A stretch of 64,000 bases of DNA from Alviniconcha marisindica (Eukaryota > Mollusca > Gastropoda > Provannidae): positions 1,263,501-1,327,500 of the forward strand of contig JABMCL010000713.1 of NCBI GenBank assembly GCA_018857735.1. Direction: 5' to 3'. The notes under the pieces were generated by a model. The model worked only from the letters and a program-made list of their open reading frames with translations, ran no database searches and was not told the DNA's origin. Positions within the stretch are counted from its first letter, which is position 1. Every line of letters begins with the position of its first letter. The position numbers and the translations under genes were made by a program. Shown one piece after another: positions 38,207 to 49,129 of this stretch.

Positions 38207-38482
38207 AGCCGGTTTGGCCTAGCGGTAAGGCGTTAAGCGGAGGACCTCGGTTCGATTCCGCTTCGGCTCTCCTTTCTCTTCAGAAAGGTTGTGGTTTGTG
38301 GACACTGTCTTGTGACTGTGTCCATCATTTCCTACTGAAACATTAAAATGACTTTCATCGCTGCCCATCTTAATGCAGGAATCATTCTGGTGGTGACAGT
38401 GTAGCGATAGGTACAGTCCCTCCCCAGAAGCCGGCTCGTTAGGACGACAGCCCAGGACGTCCACCTCGACTCTCACACAGCT
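38207..38482 (+). mobile_element. SINE-A fused to an antisense R1 fragment
   Basis: Head GAGCCGGTTTGGCCTAGCGG with A box TGGCCTAGCGG and B box GGTTCGATTCC (38249-38259), then the body to about 38420. Instead of the normal tail it continues into GGCTCGTTAGGACGAC and CACCTCGACTCTCACACAGC, which is the antisense R1 module. This is a chimeric or nested insertion. Confidence 0.75.
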
Positions 38483-38849
38483 ATCTATATCTATATGATG
38501 CAATATCAAGTAGTGAAAGCGGACTAAGTAGCCTAGGTGATATGCGCGGCCATGGCCTAGATTTACTGAAATAACTCCGTTGAGGTGACCCGACGCGCAT
38601 GCTGAGTTTATGTGGAGTCAGTCTGTGACCTGTTTGTTCCCTAGTCTTGAACGCAGAGACATTGAATAATATGTTATTCAATGTCTGATTATTCAATGTC
38701 TGATTATTCAGTGTCTGTGCTTGAACGTCAAAGGCCTGATAAGACAGAATAGTGTCATGTCTGTGCACAAACCCTTTGGAAGTCTCCACACCCCATTTTT
38801 TTCTTCTTCTTCTTCCGTATAGTGTCCAACTTTAATACTCTGAAGATCA

Positions 38850-39029
38850 TCATAGTTCAGGAGCTGTGTGAGAGTCGAGGTGGCCGTTCTGGGCTGTCCG
38901 TCCTAACGAGCCTTCTGGTTTCCGTGGACGTAAAGATTTATTGCACCGTGCTTCGGCATTGGTCACAACTTGTCCCTAATATGTCAACTGACATCTGAGG
39001 ACATAAAGCACCACTTCATCATCATCACG
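38850..39029 (+). mobile_element. Short retroposon R1, copy 2
   Basis: Sense copy: TCATAGTTCAGGAGCTGTG, CCGTCCTAACGAGCCTTC, CCGAAGCA-equivalent (GTGCTTCGGCATTGG), and the (ATC)n end. No clear TSD was seen. Confidence 0.8.
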
Positions 39030-39532
39030 GGGGGGAGGCAGCTCTAGACAATTCAAAAACCACACACAACTTCGAAACTATTTCAAATTCCAAGTGTGAA
39101 ATGTTCTTTGGAGTTCTAAAGATGGTATTTCAACAATACCAGCTGAATTTATAATTAAGACTACAAGCTATGAGCCAATGATTTTTTTCTTCTTCTCTTG
39201 TACAAATACAATGCTCAATCAATCAGAGGAATGAGCAAGACTTTAACTGACCACGCCATGCATGTTTGCCACCCAAACAAACAAAACAAGAACAAGTTAT
39301 CAACAACAGAAAAGAGAAGAAAACTTTGTGTGTAATAACCAGGTTGGCACTACTTGTGTGTAGTAACCAGCTTGACACTGTACGCGTCATGTAGTAACCA
39401 CGTTGACACTGTACTGGCGTGTAGTAAGAGTCTGGCACTGTACTTTGTCACTGTACTTGTGTGTAGGTACATGAGCCCGGAACTGGGGGCCGACTTTGTC
39501 CCCATCACCATCCTTCATCTCTGTGTATGCCA

Positions 39533-39657
39533 GCCCTAAATCGCTGTCCGTGGCCCAGAAGTTCACTGAGGTAATCAACGCCAACAGTAAAATTGGCCTG
39601 GCTGCAGCCGCTACCGCCGTTGCCGCCCTTCAATATCTCCTAACTTCACTCGAATAA
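39533..39657 (+). CDS. Possible terminal exon, unidentified
   Basis: After a pyrimidine-rich acceptor-like CTTCATCTCTGTGTATGCCAG, the frame reads PKSLSVAQKFTEVINANSKI, then an Ala-rich hydrophobic stretch (GLAAAATAVAALQYLL) and TSLE-stop. An AATAAA overlaps the stop codon (39653-39658). The peptide resembles a C-terminal membrane segment, but no family was recognised and no upstream exons were found. It may be a fragment of a lost gene. Confidence 0.3.
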
Positions 39658-39739
39658 AGCTTCGATTCTGTTGATTCACATTTTTGTGTCGTGGTGGTGG
39701 TGGTGTGCGTGCGTGCCGCGTGCGCGCACGCGCGCAAAC

Positions 39740-39740
<1 letters not shown>

Positions 39741-39782
<42 letters not shown>

Positions 39783-39783
39783 C
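39741..39783. repeat. GT microsatellite
   Basis: (GT)n tract of about 40 nt, preceded by a GTGCG-rich segment at 39700-39740. Confidence 0.9.
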
Positions 39784-39984
39784 AGTGTGTGTGTGTTCAG
39801 TGTGTGTATCTGTTTTGTTGTGTTGTTTTTCAAAGAACGAAAACTGCGAAACTACATCGCCTCATGAATATTACTTGGGAAACTGTCCATGCCCCGTCGG
39901 TTTCCGTTATGCGGGGAAAGGGGTGGTGGAGGTGGGGTGGATGCCTCGCTATACTGTTGCCATAAGGTCATGAGAGCACACCAC

Positions 39985-41113
39985 CTGAAGGTTCTAAAAT
40001 TCTGTTCTGTGTCACCTTGCTCTGGTCATTGTGCCTCATCGCACTTTCAGCTGTTACGCACTGTACTTTGCAACGGAGAAGCAGGCAGCGCAGTTCCTGT
40101 CTGAATCTGGAAGACCTAAGGCAGGTAGGAAGTTGACAGAACTGTTCGCCTCGGCCAGCACCAAGTAAGTCGGGTGGGAAGTCAAGAAAATGTTGGCGTA
40201 TGTGCGGATGTGATGGAATTCTGGCACCATGTGTCTGCAGCCGAGGTGATGTAGATCAAAGAAACGACGACGAGCATCTTGACGAGCGCCACCTCGCGGG
40301 CGTCTGCTGGAAAGTAAGTTGCTGCCGGAGCCGCGTCTCCAGACAATCGCCCGCTTCAGCTGAACGACAGCGAGATGGCGGTGGCGATGCTGACAACAGC
40401 AAACGTGGCAAAAGGGGATCACAATCATTAAGATCATGCTTTCTACGACGTTGTACAGAACGTTATGCTCAGAATAAAACTTAGTCGTTGTGGACAGAAA
40501 ACAATTGTGTGATCCTTCCTAAGTTCAGGTCTTCCCTGAGCCAGATGTTGATCTCGACTGGGTACAGCAAGCACACACCCTGAAGCGACACCACCACACC
40601 GACGATGATCGCCGCAACCGTTCATGTCTTCACCAGTGTCACAGTTCTCAGAGACAGGGTGACGCACAGATATCTCTCAACGGCGACCACCATCGTGAGA
40701 CATCCTGACGAGAAGAATCCCCAGTATAAACCAATGAAATATGCACGTACATTTTTTTAATTTTTAATTCACCATTGCTCAACTTCTGGTACCAGCTGTC
40801 GGACGAGACAGTAAGAACCAACTAGACAGAAGAAGGTGACGTAAAGCATGATGACCAAAGCGAGGTTGAACAGGCCGCCGCAAAGGTTCATACGCGGATC
40901 TCGTAGTTCTTGACGGTAAAACACAAGACAGTTGAGAAGGTTCGTCGGCACTCCAGTGACGTAGAAGATAAATGTGATACTGCAGTTTGAAACTTTTTCA
41001 AAAGTTAGATGCCAGTGATGTTCCGGATTGTTCCGGCCACGGAATAAATCAAAATCTGAAACAGAATGACGTGCTGAGCTTTGTATTGATTCCAAAGCTC
41101 TCTCTAAATTCAT
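39985..41113 (-). pseudogene. Rhodopsin-like GPCR pseudogene
   Basis: The minus strand preserves class A receptor landmarks in different frames. TM1-2 reads GVPTNLLNCLVFYRQELRD and FNLALVIMLYVTFF (41113-40769). TM3 with the intracellular motif reads GCLTMVVAVERYLCVTLSL (about 40720-40640, ERY in place of DRY). TM4 reads AAIIVGVVVSLQGVCLLYPV. A TM5-like block reads MILMIVIPFCHVC, and TM6 reads VALVKMLVVVSLIYITSAAD. A TM7/helix 8 remnant has ANSSVNF and SSRFRQELRCLLLRC. Stops and at least two frameshifts separate these blocks, so no full receptor can be translated. It resembles the peptide-receptor-like GPCRs expanded in molluscs; the subfamily is not assigned. Confidence 0.7.
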
Positions 41114-41415
41114 CTTTTTTTAATTCTAAAATGCTATGTTTTAAAATGAATCTTGAATATGCGTGAATTTAAATATTTATAGATAGAGAGAATTTAACTT
41201 TTTAAATTGTTGTTTAGCCTAATTTAAGTAACATATTGATGTGTGTTTTATCGCATTTGTTGATCTGTACAGTGCTAAGAGCTCATCAAATTGTTGTTGA
41301 GGCGCTAAAAAAATAACTTATTATTATTATTCTATGAAGAGAGTTTGTCAAACAAGACATCACTCCAATGGCCACCCCAGACGGCAGCGAGAGATGCATA
41401 GGTTAGGTCAAAGAT

Positions 41416-41591
41416 GATGATGATGAAGTGATGCTTAATGTCCTCAGATGTCAGTTGACATATTAGGACAAGTTATGACCAATGCCGAAGCACGGTTCAA
41501 TATAGCTTTACGTCCACGGAAACCAGAAGGCTCGTTAGGACGGACAGCCCAGGACGGCCATCTCGACTCTCACACAGCTCCTGAACTATGA
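41416..41591 (-). mobile_element. Short retroposon R1, copy 3 with TSD
   Basis: Direct repeats AGGTCAAAGAT at 41405-41415 and 41592-41602 flank an R1 element with a (GAT)n tail at its left end (minus orientation). Confidence 0.85.
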
Positions 41592-41737
41592 AGGTCAAAG
41601 ATTATAAATACATATATTTATAATCTTTGGTTAGGTGAAGGGAAATGCACGGTGAACATGGCCCGTAAAACAGCTTGCGTTTGGGAGTATCCACAAAGTG
41701 TTTGCCGAGCTCTGACAATAGATACACATTAGATTTA

Positions 41738-41829
41738 AACAACAACAACAACAACAAACTGTTTTACATGTGTTGCTAATCAGTAGCACATGTGCTACTC
41801 ATGTAAAACAGTTTTTTGTTGTTGTTGTC
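41738..41829. repeat. Long inverted repeat with nested palindrome
   Basis: The left arm (AAC)n-AACTGTTTTACATG pairs with the right arm CATGTAAAACAGTTTTTTG-(TTG)n. The loop contains the perfect palindrome AGTAGCACATGTGCTACT. It abuts a 42-bp tandem array. Confidence 0.85.
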
Positions 41830-41843
41830 TCAGTTTTGTTTTT

Positions 41844-42080
41844 GTGGGGTCGCCAGCTAAACTATGTGACTATACTGATTATTAGTATGTGGGGTCGCCA
41901 GCTAAACTATGTGATACTGATTATTAGTATGTGGGGTCGCCAGCTAAACTATGTGATACTGATTATTAGTATGTGGGGTCGCCAGCTAAACTATGTGATG
42001 CTGATTATTAGTATGTGGGGTCGCCAGCTACTGAAACTATGTGATACTGATTATTAGGATGTGGGGTCGCCAGCTAAACT
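41844..42080. repeat. 42-bp tandem repeat, 6 units
   Basis: Unit GTGGGGTCGCCAGCTAAACT plus ATGTGATACTGATTATTAGT-AT. Copies start at 41844, 41889, 41931, 41973, 42015 and 42061, with small indels. Confidence 0.92.
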
Positions 42081-43365
42081 CATCATCTGATAATGACGTC
42101 AAGGTGCCGGTGCCGCATCTTGAACTTGTTCGACTGAAATAGCTGGACTAAGCCGAGGATTAAGGTGACTCAGTGAAGCAGGTGAAGCTGATGTTTTTAC
42201 TTTCAGGTGCAGCCAGATGTCACGTAAAACCATGGCCTCATTGTCGCACCAGAGTCAGATCATGTGCTTCATTGATGCTGCTCTGTAGTTCCTCAGCTTC
42301 GAACAGTGTCAGTCTAGTCTGTCTCAGTTTATTAAACGTATCATGACGTATCAGTGATCCGCAAGCACTGTGACGTTTCTCTGTCACAACATGTTCACAT
42401 TTAGTATTTCTACTATGCAAGGGAAGATCACTGCTACTGAAAAATACGAAGCTGTACGCAGAGGTCCTAGAATAGATCCTCGTTGAGACTAAAATTTCGG
42501 CTACAGCGAATAATGCCCTCGTTAGACCTCGTCAGTTGCGACGGCCTTAGGTCCAGATAAGATTTAAATAACGAGAGAGATGGGGACTAGTTCGGGCCGG
42601 ATAGTTTCGTGAGTAGAATGGGACTGTGATTAACAAGATCAAAAGCTTTTTTTTAAGGCCGGCAAGAAAGGCCGGACAACTTCAAGTGAGTGTCGAATCA
42701 GTTTTCAGGGCTGAGAGAGAGAGAGAGAGAGAGATTTGACACGTCACGGTTTGTCGGAGTGATAATTTTTACCGGCATACTCAACTCGACTGAGTGACGT
42801 CATTCACGTGACCAGCCATCAATGTCCAGTTGTTTTTCTGTCTCCCCCTGGTTATTACACGAATGAGTGACGGTAAAGCCGGATGAGTCATTAATCAGTT
42901 CATCCCAAAGGGAGTGTCGTGAAATTCTGAACTCGAGCTCGAAAACTTTCCTTTAACAAGGATTGTAGTTTAGGTTTAGTCACAAACCTGTCTAACAAAT
43001 AGTCCTTGCTAAGCTACTGATGAGTAAATATGAAATTACAGGCATCATTTATACATGTGTATATAAGGCATGAATGAGTGAGTGAAACGTTATACGTGAC
43101 AATTTCCACACAAAAACAGCGTGTTTACCGGCAGCGCCAGATGCACACATGCACACATTATTCAGGGTAGTGATGGGTAAACAGGATATGTATATGAGCT
43201 ATCGGGAACCCCAGATTGAGATAATTGTTTGTAAGCACTGTCACGTACTGATTAGTGTGTGTGTGCCTCAACTGTTTACGTTGTCGTAAAATGACTCGGC
43301 AATGTTAATATTATTAACCAATTCAACTACCCTTACAGAACCTCAAACGTCCTTGACATTGCCGT
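42081..43365. other. Upstream region of ferritin 2
   Basis: No gene is supported. Contains a GA tract at 42714-42734 and otherwise unique sequence leading into the ferritin 2 promoter. Confidence 0.4.
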
Positions 43366-43369
43366 CACA

Positions 43370-43391
43370 TGACGTTTAGGAAAGTATAATA
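43370..43391 (+). promoter_or_regulatory. Ferritin 2 core promoter
   Basis: TGACGTTT (half CRE) at 43370-43377 and TATAATA at 43385-43391. They have the same order and spacing to the IRE as in ferritin 1. Confidence 0.55.
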
Positions 43392-43426
43392 AGCTGTGTG
43401 GCAGGTTTTCCGGCGTAGTTGTGTTT

Positions 43427-43454
43427 GCTTTGCTGCGTCAGGGAACGTACGGGC
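43427..43454 (+). promoter_or_regulatory. Iron-responsive element, variant loop (ferritin 2)
   Basis: Same hairpin as in copy 1: bulged C at 43433, stem TGCGT/ACGTA, loop CAGGGA at 43439-43444. Identical bases from TTTGCTTTGCTGCG to ACGTACGGGCA in both genes argue for selection or recent conversion. Confidence 0.8.
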
Positions 43455-43544
43455 AAATACGCTTCGATCTGTCTCAACCAGTTATAGCCTTTTCAATAAT
43501 TTTTCTTCGTCGAAACACATTGTCTTCAGAATCTCTTCGACAAA

Positions 43545-46500
43545 ATGGCTGTCAGTCAGTGCCGTCAGAACTATCATGCCGAGTGCGAAGCTGGCGTCAA
43601 CCGCCAGATCAACATGGAGCTCCATGCCAGCTACTGCTACCAGTCCATGGTAAGGCGTGCTACATGTATGATACCTTCAGTTTTACGTTGGTAGTTTTTT
43701 GGTTGGTAAAGTGGCGCCTTAAAGTGTCAAGGTGAACCAGTCTTTGTCACTCTCAAAGGACCCAGAGTCGCTGAAGGGCATCTTCCAGATCATGTTGACC
43801 TCTGCGTTATTGAGTGTGGACTTCAAACAAGCATACACACTTTCTGCTAATTTGCGTGCACCGTTAACTAGTTTACGTCTGCCAAACATGTGCAAACATT
43901 TGTATTGCAATGGATAAATTATGTGCAGCGAATATGTTGAGCGGTATGTTCTTGGAGGGGAAAATAAGTATGGCATTGTTGTTTACAAGGGCGACCGCCA
44001 TGTTGGATCCACCTGTTTTTCTTGCCAGAGTCTGGTCACGTTGCTGTCACGTGGTTTGTGTCGCGTGCAGGAGTGTTGCCAAACAAATCAATACATCATA
44101 CATTAACTATCCATGCAGTTAGTTGACTGCGCTTAGACTCGCAGGCGCTTGACAGTTAATTGATTTCTGCAGAACTTTGTGACTACAACATATGTACTGG
44201 GTCCCACAACAGAAAAATTCTGTAGGTGCTCACCTTCCAAGACCAAGGACAATAACATTCATTCCATTTTGTACCTTTGTTGATAAATATGTTGGCCATG
44301 TTGTCCTGTGTCAGATTTTATGTGTGAAATAAACAATATCTGTGCAAAAAAGAAGAAGAAGAGTTTAATGAATATGCAGTGATTTTTTTCCCCTTCTGTT
44401 ACTAGTGTTAGAATTTCAACACCCAAAATGGTGCTGGAAAACGGCGTGTGAATGGCACCACATTTTACAATGTCAGTGCTCGCTTACAAGCAACCAGTTC
44501 CCAACAGTAATAATCTCCATGTGAAACTGTCACTAAGAGACCATTCTGTCAGTGTCAAGCTTCACCTAAAGCGAACACCACCTAAAGTGCCAGAATAATC
44601 ATGAACATGATTGTGGGCATCCAAGGAAAGAAGAAGAAAGAAGAAATGGAGGAGGGGGGAAATAGAATAAAAGAAGCCAACCCCAACCTGCTTTTATTTT
44701 AATGAGATTTTAAACTGATCTAAAAAAGTTACTTTCACTCCCACTTGGAACCTCTTGGTCTCAGAAATATGAAGTCCCATTTTCACAACAACATGGAAAA
44801 GCAGATCCGAAAAACCCAAAGTAGCAACTACTGTGGTAATTTTTAAATTATAGGTGAATCATGCTGGAAATCTGAGAAATAATACTATTTTGTGAGATTT
44901 TCTGTAATCACTCAGTTTTGATTCAACATGCAACTGATGTGACACAATAGAATCAATTTTACATACCCTAGACCCTCCAAGCAAGTAAGTACCCTTGTTA
45001 AGGCAAAACCTGTTAACCAATAGAAGGCTTCCTCAAGTGGTACTATATGTAAACAGATGTCAAAACTGTACAAATAACACAATTTTAATTTTTATCTGGA
45101 TTTTTTCAAGATTTTTTTCTTCTGATGCCCATGTCCCAGGGACAGTTTCCAGTATCTTGTACAGGAACGGTTGCAGTTGGAAGAAAACTGCTGTATCTCT
45201 TTACATTGTTATGATTATAATATTATGAATAATAATATAGGAAAAAATAAGTCAAATAACTTGAATTGATCAAGAGCCTAGATTTACAAAGGAATGTTTT
45301 TGATGGTACTTGCTTGGATTCACCAGTGGCTGTCTTGTAGGCACACACACACACACATATACACACACTCACTCCTTCTACCTGTCAAGGACTGGGCTCT
45401 GCCGCTAGTCAGAGCATTGCAAGTCCTGCAGTGATGTGTATTTAAAAGTGCATACACACAACTGTATAGTGACAGCAGAAATCCTCTTTGGTTACAGGCC
45501 TTCTACTTTGACCGTGATGACGTTGCCCTGCCAGGATTTGCCAAGTATTTCAGCAAATCTTCTTTGGAGGAACGTGAACATGCTGAGAAGCTGATGAAGT
45601 TCCAGAATAAGCGTGGCGGGCGCATTGTTCTGCAGGACATCAAGGTTTGTTAGCAGATCTGCTTGTAGATTCTTATATCATATTGTTCAGAGGTATTGAC
45701 AAATGAGACCAAGACAAAGTTAAAATGAGGAAGAAACCAAAGTTATGGGATATTTGGTATTCAGTAGATACAATACAACCAGTTGTGTCTTATGAGCAGG
45801 TAATATCTGTAAAGCATTTTCCCTAAGGGGAAAAATAAGCGACACTGCCTTAAGATGTGCCAACTGTACCATGCCCACAGCACTTGTAGTTCCCAAGAAG
45901 AAATAAATTCTGTCTGATGCTGTGATGTGCAAGGTGTGTGTTTGTGTGTGTGTGGGTGGGGGGGGGGGGGGGGGGGGGGGGGGGAGGTGCAAGGCCTTAC
46001 TCAAGTTAGGGAGAGCAACTGTTAACAAAGAAGCTGTTGACTTGCTGCAGTTGTTTCCCTTGACTTGTGAGGGTGTTCAGAAACCGCTTTACTTGTTCAG
46101 GATTTATTTAGGGACTTCACTTCACGGTCACTTCTCTGTGTGTGCAGAAGCCAGACCGTGATGAGTGGGGAACTGGCCTGGATGCCATGCAGGTGGCGCT
46201 GGCACTGGAAAAGAGCGTCAACCAGTCACTGCTGGACCTCCATGAAGTGGCCAGTAACCACAATGATGCCCAGGTAAGAGGAATGCTGGTTTTGATGGCT
46301 GTTGCGTGACGGAGCTTGCTTCATGGTTTGCACAGATCCCAGAAAATTCCTGAAATTTGAAATGAAACATTCCAGGCCTGGAGAGGTCCTGGAATTTTTA
46401 AATCTTGATAAAATCGCTAATGGATATCCAGGAATTTTGAAATGAGGGTCTAAAAACAAATCTGTCTTTGTGTATCTGAAGAATGTTCATGAAGTTTAAC

Positions 46501-47082
46501 CAGCTCAGAAAATTTATGGTTCAGTCCCTTAAGACTGAAGCTCCTATCCTCATGAAGAATGAATTTCTGACACAATTCCTTGCTTAGGGTTAGGCTGATT
46601 AGAAATGGTCATTATTATTATTGCTGTTACTACCCCCCCCCCCCCCCCCCCCACTGATTCAGCTGGCAGCTCTGTTGGGGAAGATGACCTGTACGATACC
46701 AGCCTTGACTACAGGGGTAGCAAACCTGTAATATACTAGCCTTGTATCCAGAGATAGTGTGACTCTAATCAGCTCTCGTCCACTTGCAGTACTTTACTTG
46801 CAGTACTTTGCAGTACTAGGTTTAAGCGTGGGCTTTACAAGTCAAATGTGTACGAGCTCTCAGGACTGATTCAACATAACAATTGATTTCAGAATGAGAG
46901 GATAGATAATGAATGGCAAGACAAAATGTGTGTGATTGCAGATGACGGACTTCCTGGAGGGTAACTACCTGCAGGAGCAGGTGCGTTCCATCAAGGAGAT
47001 TGGTGACCACATCACCAACCTCAAGCGTGTGGGGCCTGGCCTTGGAGAGTACATGTTTGACAAGGAGACCCTTCAAGAGTAG
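43545..47082 (+). CDS. Ferritin, H-type soma form, copy 2
   Basis: Second cytosolic H-type ferritin. Exons: 43545-43649, 45498-45644, 46148-46273, 46942-47082, the same lengths as copy 1 (105, 147, 126, 141 nt) and 172 codons. Ferroxidase residues E25, Y32, E60, H63, E105 and Q139 are all kept. Differences from copy 1 include Y27H, M51K, N54S, G103A, and the C-terminus ETLQE instead of ESLGK. Its introns are 1.8 kb or shorter and lack the tandem array of copy 1. Intron ends next to exons 2 and 4 (TTTGGTTACAG, GTGTGTGATTGCAG) are identical between the copies. The gene is intact and likely under the same IRP control. Confidence 0.97.
45955..45984. repeat. Poly-G tract in ferritin 2 intron 2
   Basis: Near-uninterrupted G run of about 28 nt after GTGTGTGTGGGT. 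A poly-C run of similar length lies in intron 3 (about 46626-46652). Confidence 0.9.
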
Positions 47083-47627
47083 GTCCTTGGCTCCGCCAAA
47101 AGGCAAACATGCCCACCTTCCAGCTCAGTTTCTAGCTTGCTCGGCACATTATAGATCTGCTCATCGGCCTGAGGGGCCATTTTTGTGACATTATGTTCCT
47201 TTTTTTCTTCTTCTTTTTACACTTAAAATAGAAGGTATTTAGTTGTTCTGGTATTGATTCTTACATTTTCAGGAAGAAAATTGTGAATTTTTTATTCTAT
47301 GTTTTGTGATCATTTATTTCCTTCTTGTCCATGGCCAGTGATAACTCCACATGATCGAAGTTTGTGTTGTTGTTTCAAGAGAACTGGATTCCATTTACGT
47401 ATTCTGCTTTCTACTCCAAAGTATTATTTTCTTGTATTTGTATGCATCCAACATGAAACTGGTGATTTCAAGGAAATAGAGGAGTTGATTTTATCACAAG
47501 AAAGAGTAATGCAAATCCTCAATATGTTTCTGTGTGCAGGCTATTATTGTTTTTCATTTTTGAATGTGCTAAATTAGGGATGTGATTTGTTGTAATCCAA
47601 CAGCTGAGCTGAGTTGACCATAAGTGA

Positions 47628-47633
47628 AATAAA
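47628..47633 (+). terminator. Polyadenylation signal of ferritin 2
   Basis: AATAAA about 546 nt after the stop codon. No earlier AATAAA was seen in the 3'UTR. Confidence 0.5.
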
Positions 47634-48327
47634 GGACTACAGTCTAAGAAAACTCTTTTGTACTTTCAGTTTTGTCTAAGAATAAGAGCGCCTGCTAAGC
47701 GGGATTTTATTTGCAAGCTTGAGACAAGTTTTCAGTGCACTTGTATCTATGAACTCTCTCCTCCTCCCTCTGTATAGTGTGGAAACCTGACAAGATCACC
47801 CCAAATTTTAGTCGAATATGCTTAAGTCGAGTGTGCTGGGGAATTTTCTTCTTCAAGTTATCTGTCAATTTTTGATGGATTCAAACGTTTCACTTGCGTT
47901 TTCCTTTGTAAAAGCTACATTGTCACTCGTGCAGTAACGGCATCTGTGATGAATGTTTGCAGCAGTCTTCATGTCTGGCCATGGTAGAGCATTTTTGACT
48001 CTTGTGTGAGGTATAAGAGCACTTTTCTCTTGTTTTCTGATTGCACGCACATCGCATGAGGTACACATCACATGAAGCTCACACACATGGCACAGGGTGC
48101 ACATCACATGAAGCTGTGTGTTCTGTGGTGTCACATGTGATGTTGTGTCTTTTATACACACTGTACTGTATTAATCGGAGATCACCTGTGGGTGCGTGCA
48201 TTCTTTGGTGCTAAAATTGTGCAATTTGGTATCTTTTATATATATGCACTCTACTGCATTGACCACAAAATATTCACTAAAGACTTAACCAGACACACTG
48301 GCTGACTCACACTCATGCATACGTATT

Positions 48328-48552
48328 AAGGGGGGGGGGATGGGTGGCATAAATACTGTGGAAAGGTGAAGAGTGAACCCTACTGTGTGAAAAGTTTTGA
48401 ACTGTTTTAAATGTAACAGTAAACCCTAAATAAATTGTTATGTATTAAGGGGGGGGGGGGGACATGAAATACTGTGGAAAGATGAAGAGTGAACCCTACT
48501 GTGTGAAAAGCTTTGAACTGTCTTAAATGTAAGAGTAAACCCTAAAAAAATT
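48328..48552. repeat. Tandem duplication of about 110-120 bp
   Basis: A poly-G run, ACTGTGGAAAG(G/A)TGAAGAG, TGAACCCTACTGTGTGAAAA and GTAAACCCTAAA occur twice in direct order. Confidence 0.85.
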
Positions 48553-49129
48553 GCTACATAGTTTCTGACATGTATAATACAGATCATTGGTGCAAATTTC
48601 AAGCATTTTTAAATATTTTTTTAATGCAAGTTGGTGAGTTATCCTTAAAACCAGCATCAGTTGAACATCCATGCACACCTCCACAACAATTCTGGTGTGG
48701 ACAAAAGAAATGTTGGGTGGGGTGGTTTTCATGCTGGCATAGTGGACTAAGTGGCCTGTCCTTCAGGAGAGGCAAACAGCCAGAGGTAATGTTGCTAAAG
48801 GTGTGTGAATGTTGGCCATCCTGGCAAACAAAATAAAGCTGGCGTGACCCAAGCAAAACTTGGCGGAATGCAAATAATGCCCGTGTTGCATGTCAATCTG
48901 GTCAGCGCATCTGTTGTGGATTGGTTTCCTTTGGGCAAGAAAGCCAAATTTTTTTCACATGAAAAAATAAGAAATGGCACAGTGAATTTCTCTCTGTTGC
49001 CCATTACCTTGACTTTAGCATAGGACAGGGTGTGTGTGTTTTTCAGCCCATGCGAGCTGGCTTGGAGGTTACAAACTCTTGAAGCTGCAGACGGCAGTTG
49101 TGGCCTTTGTTCCACGAACTGTCCTATTT

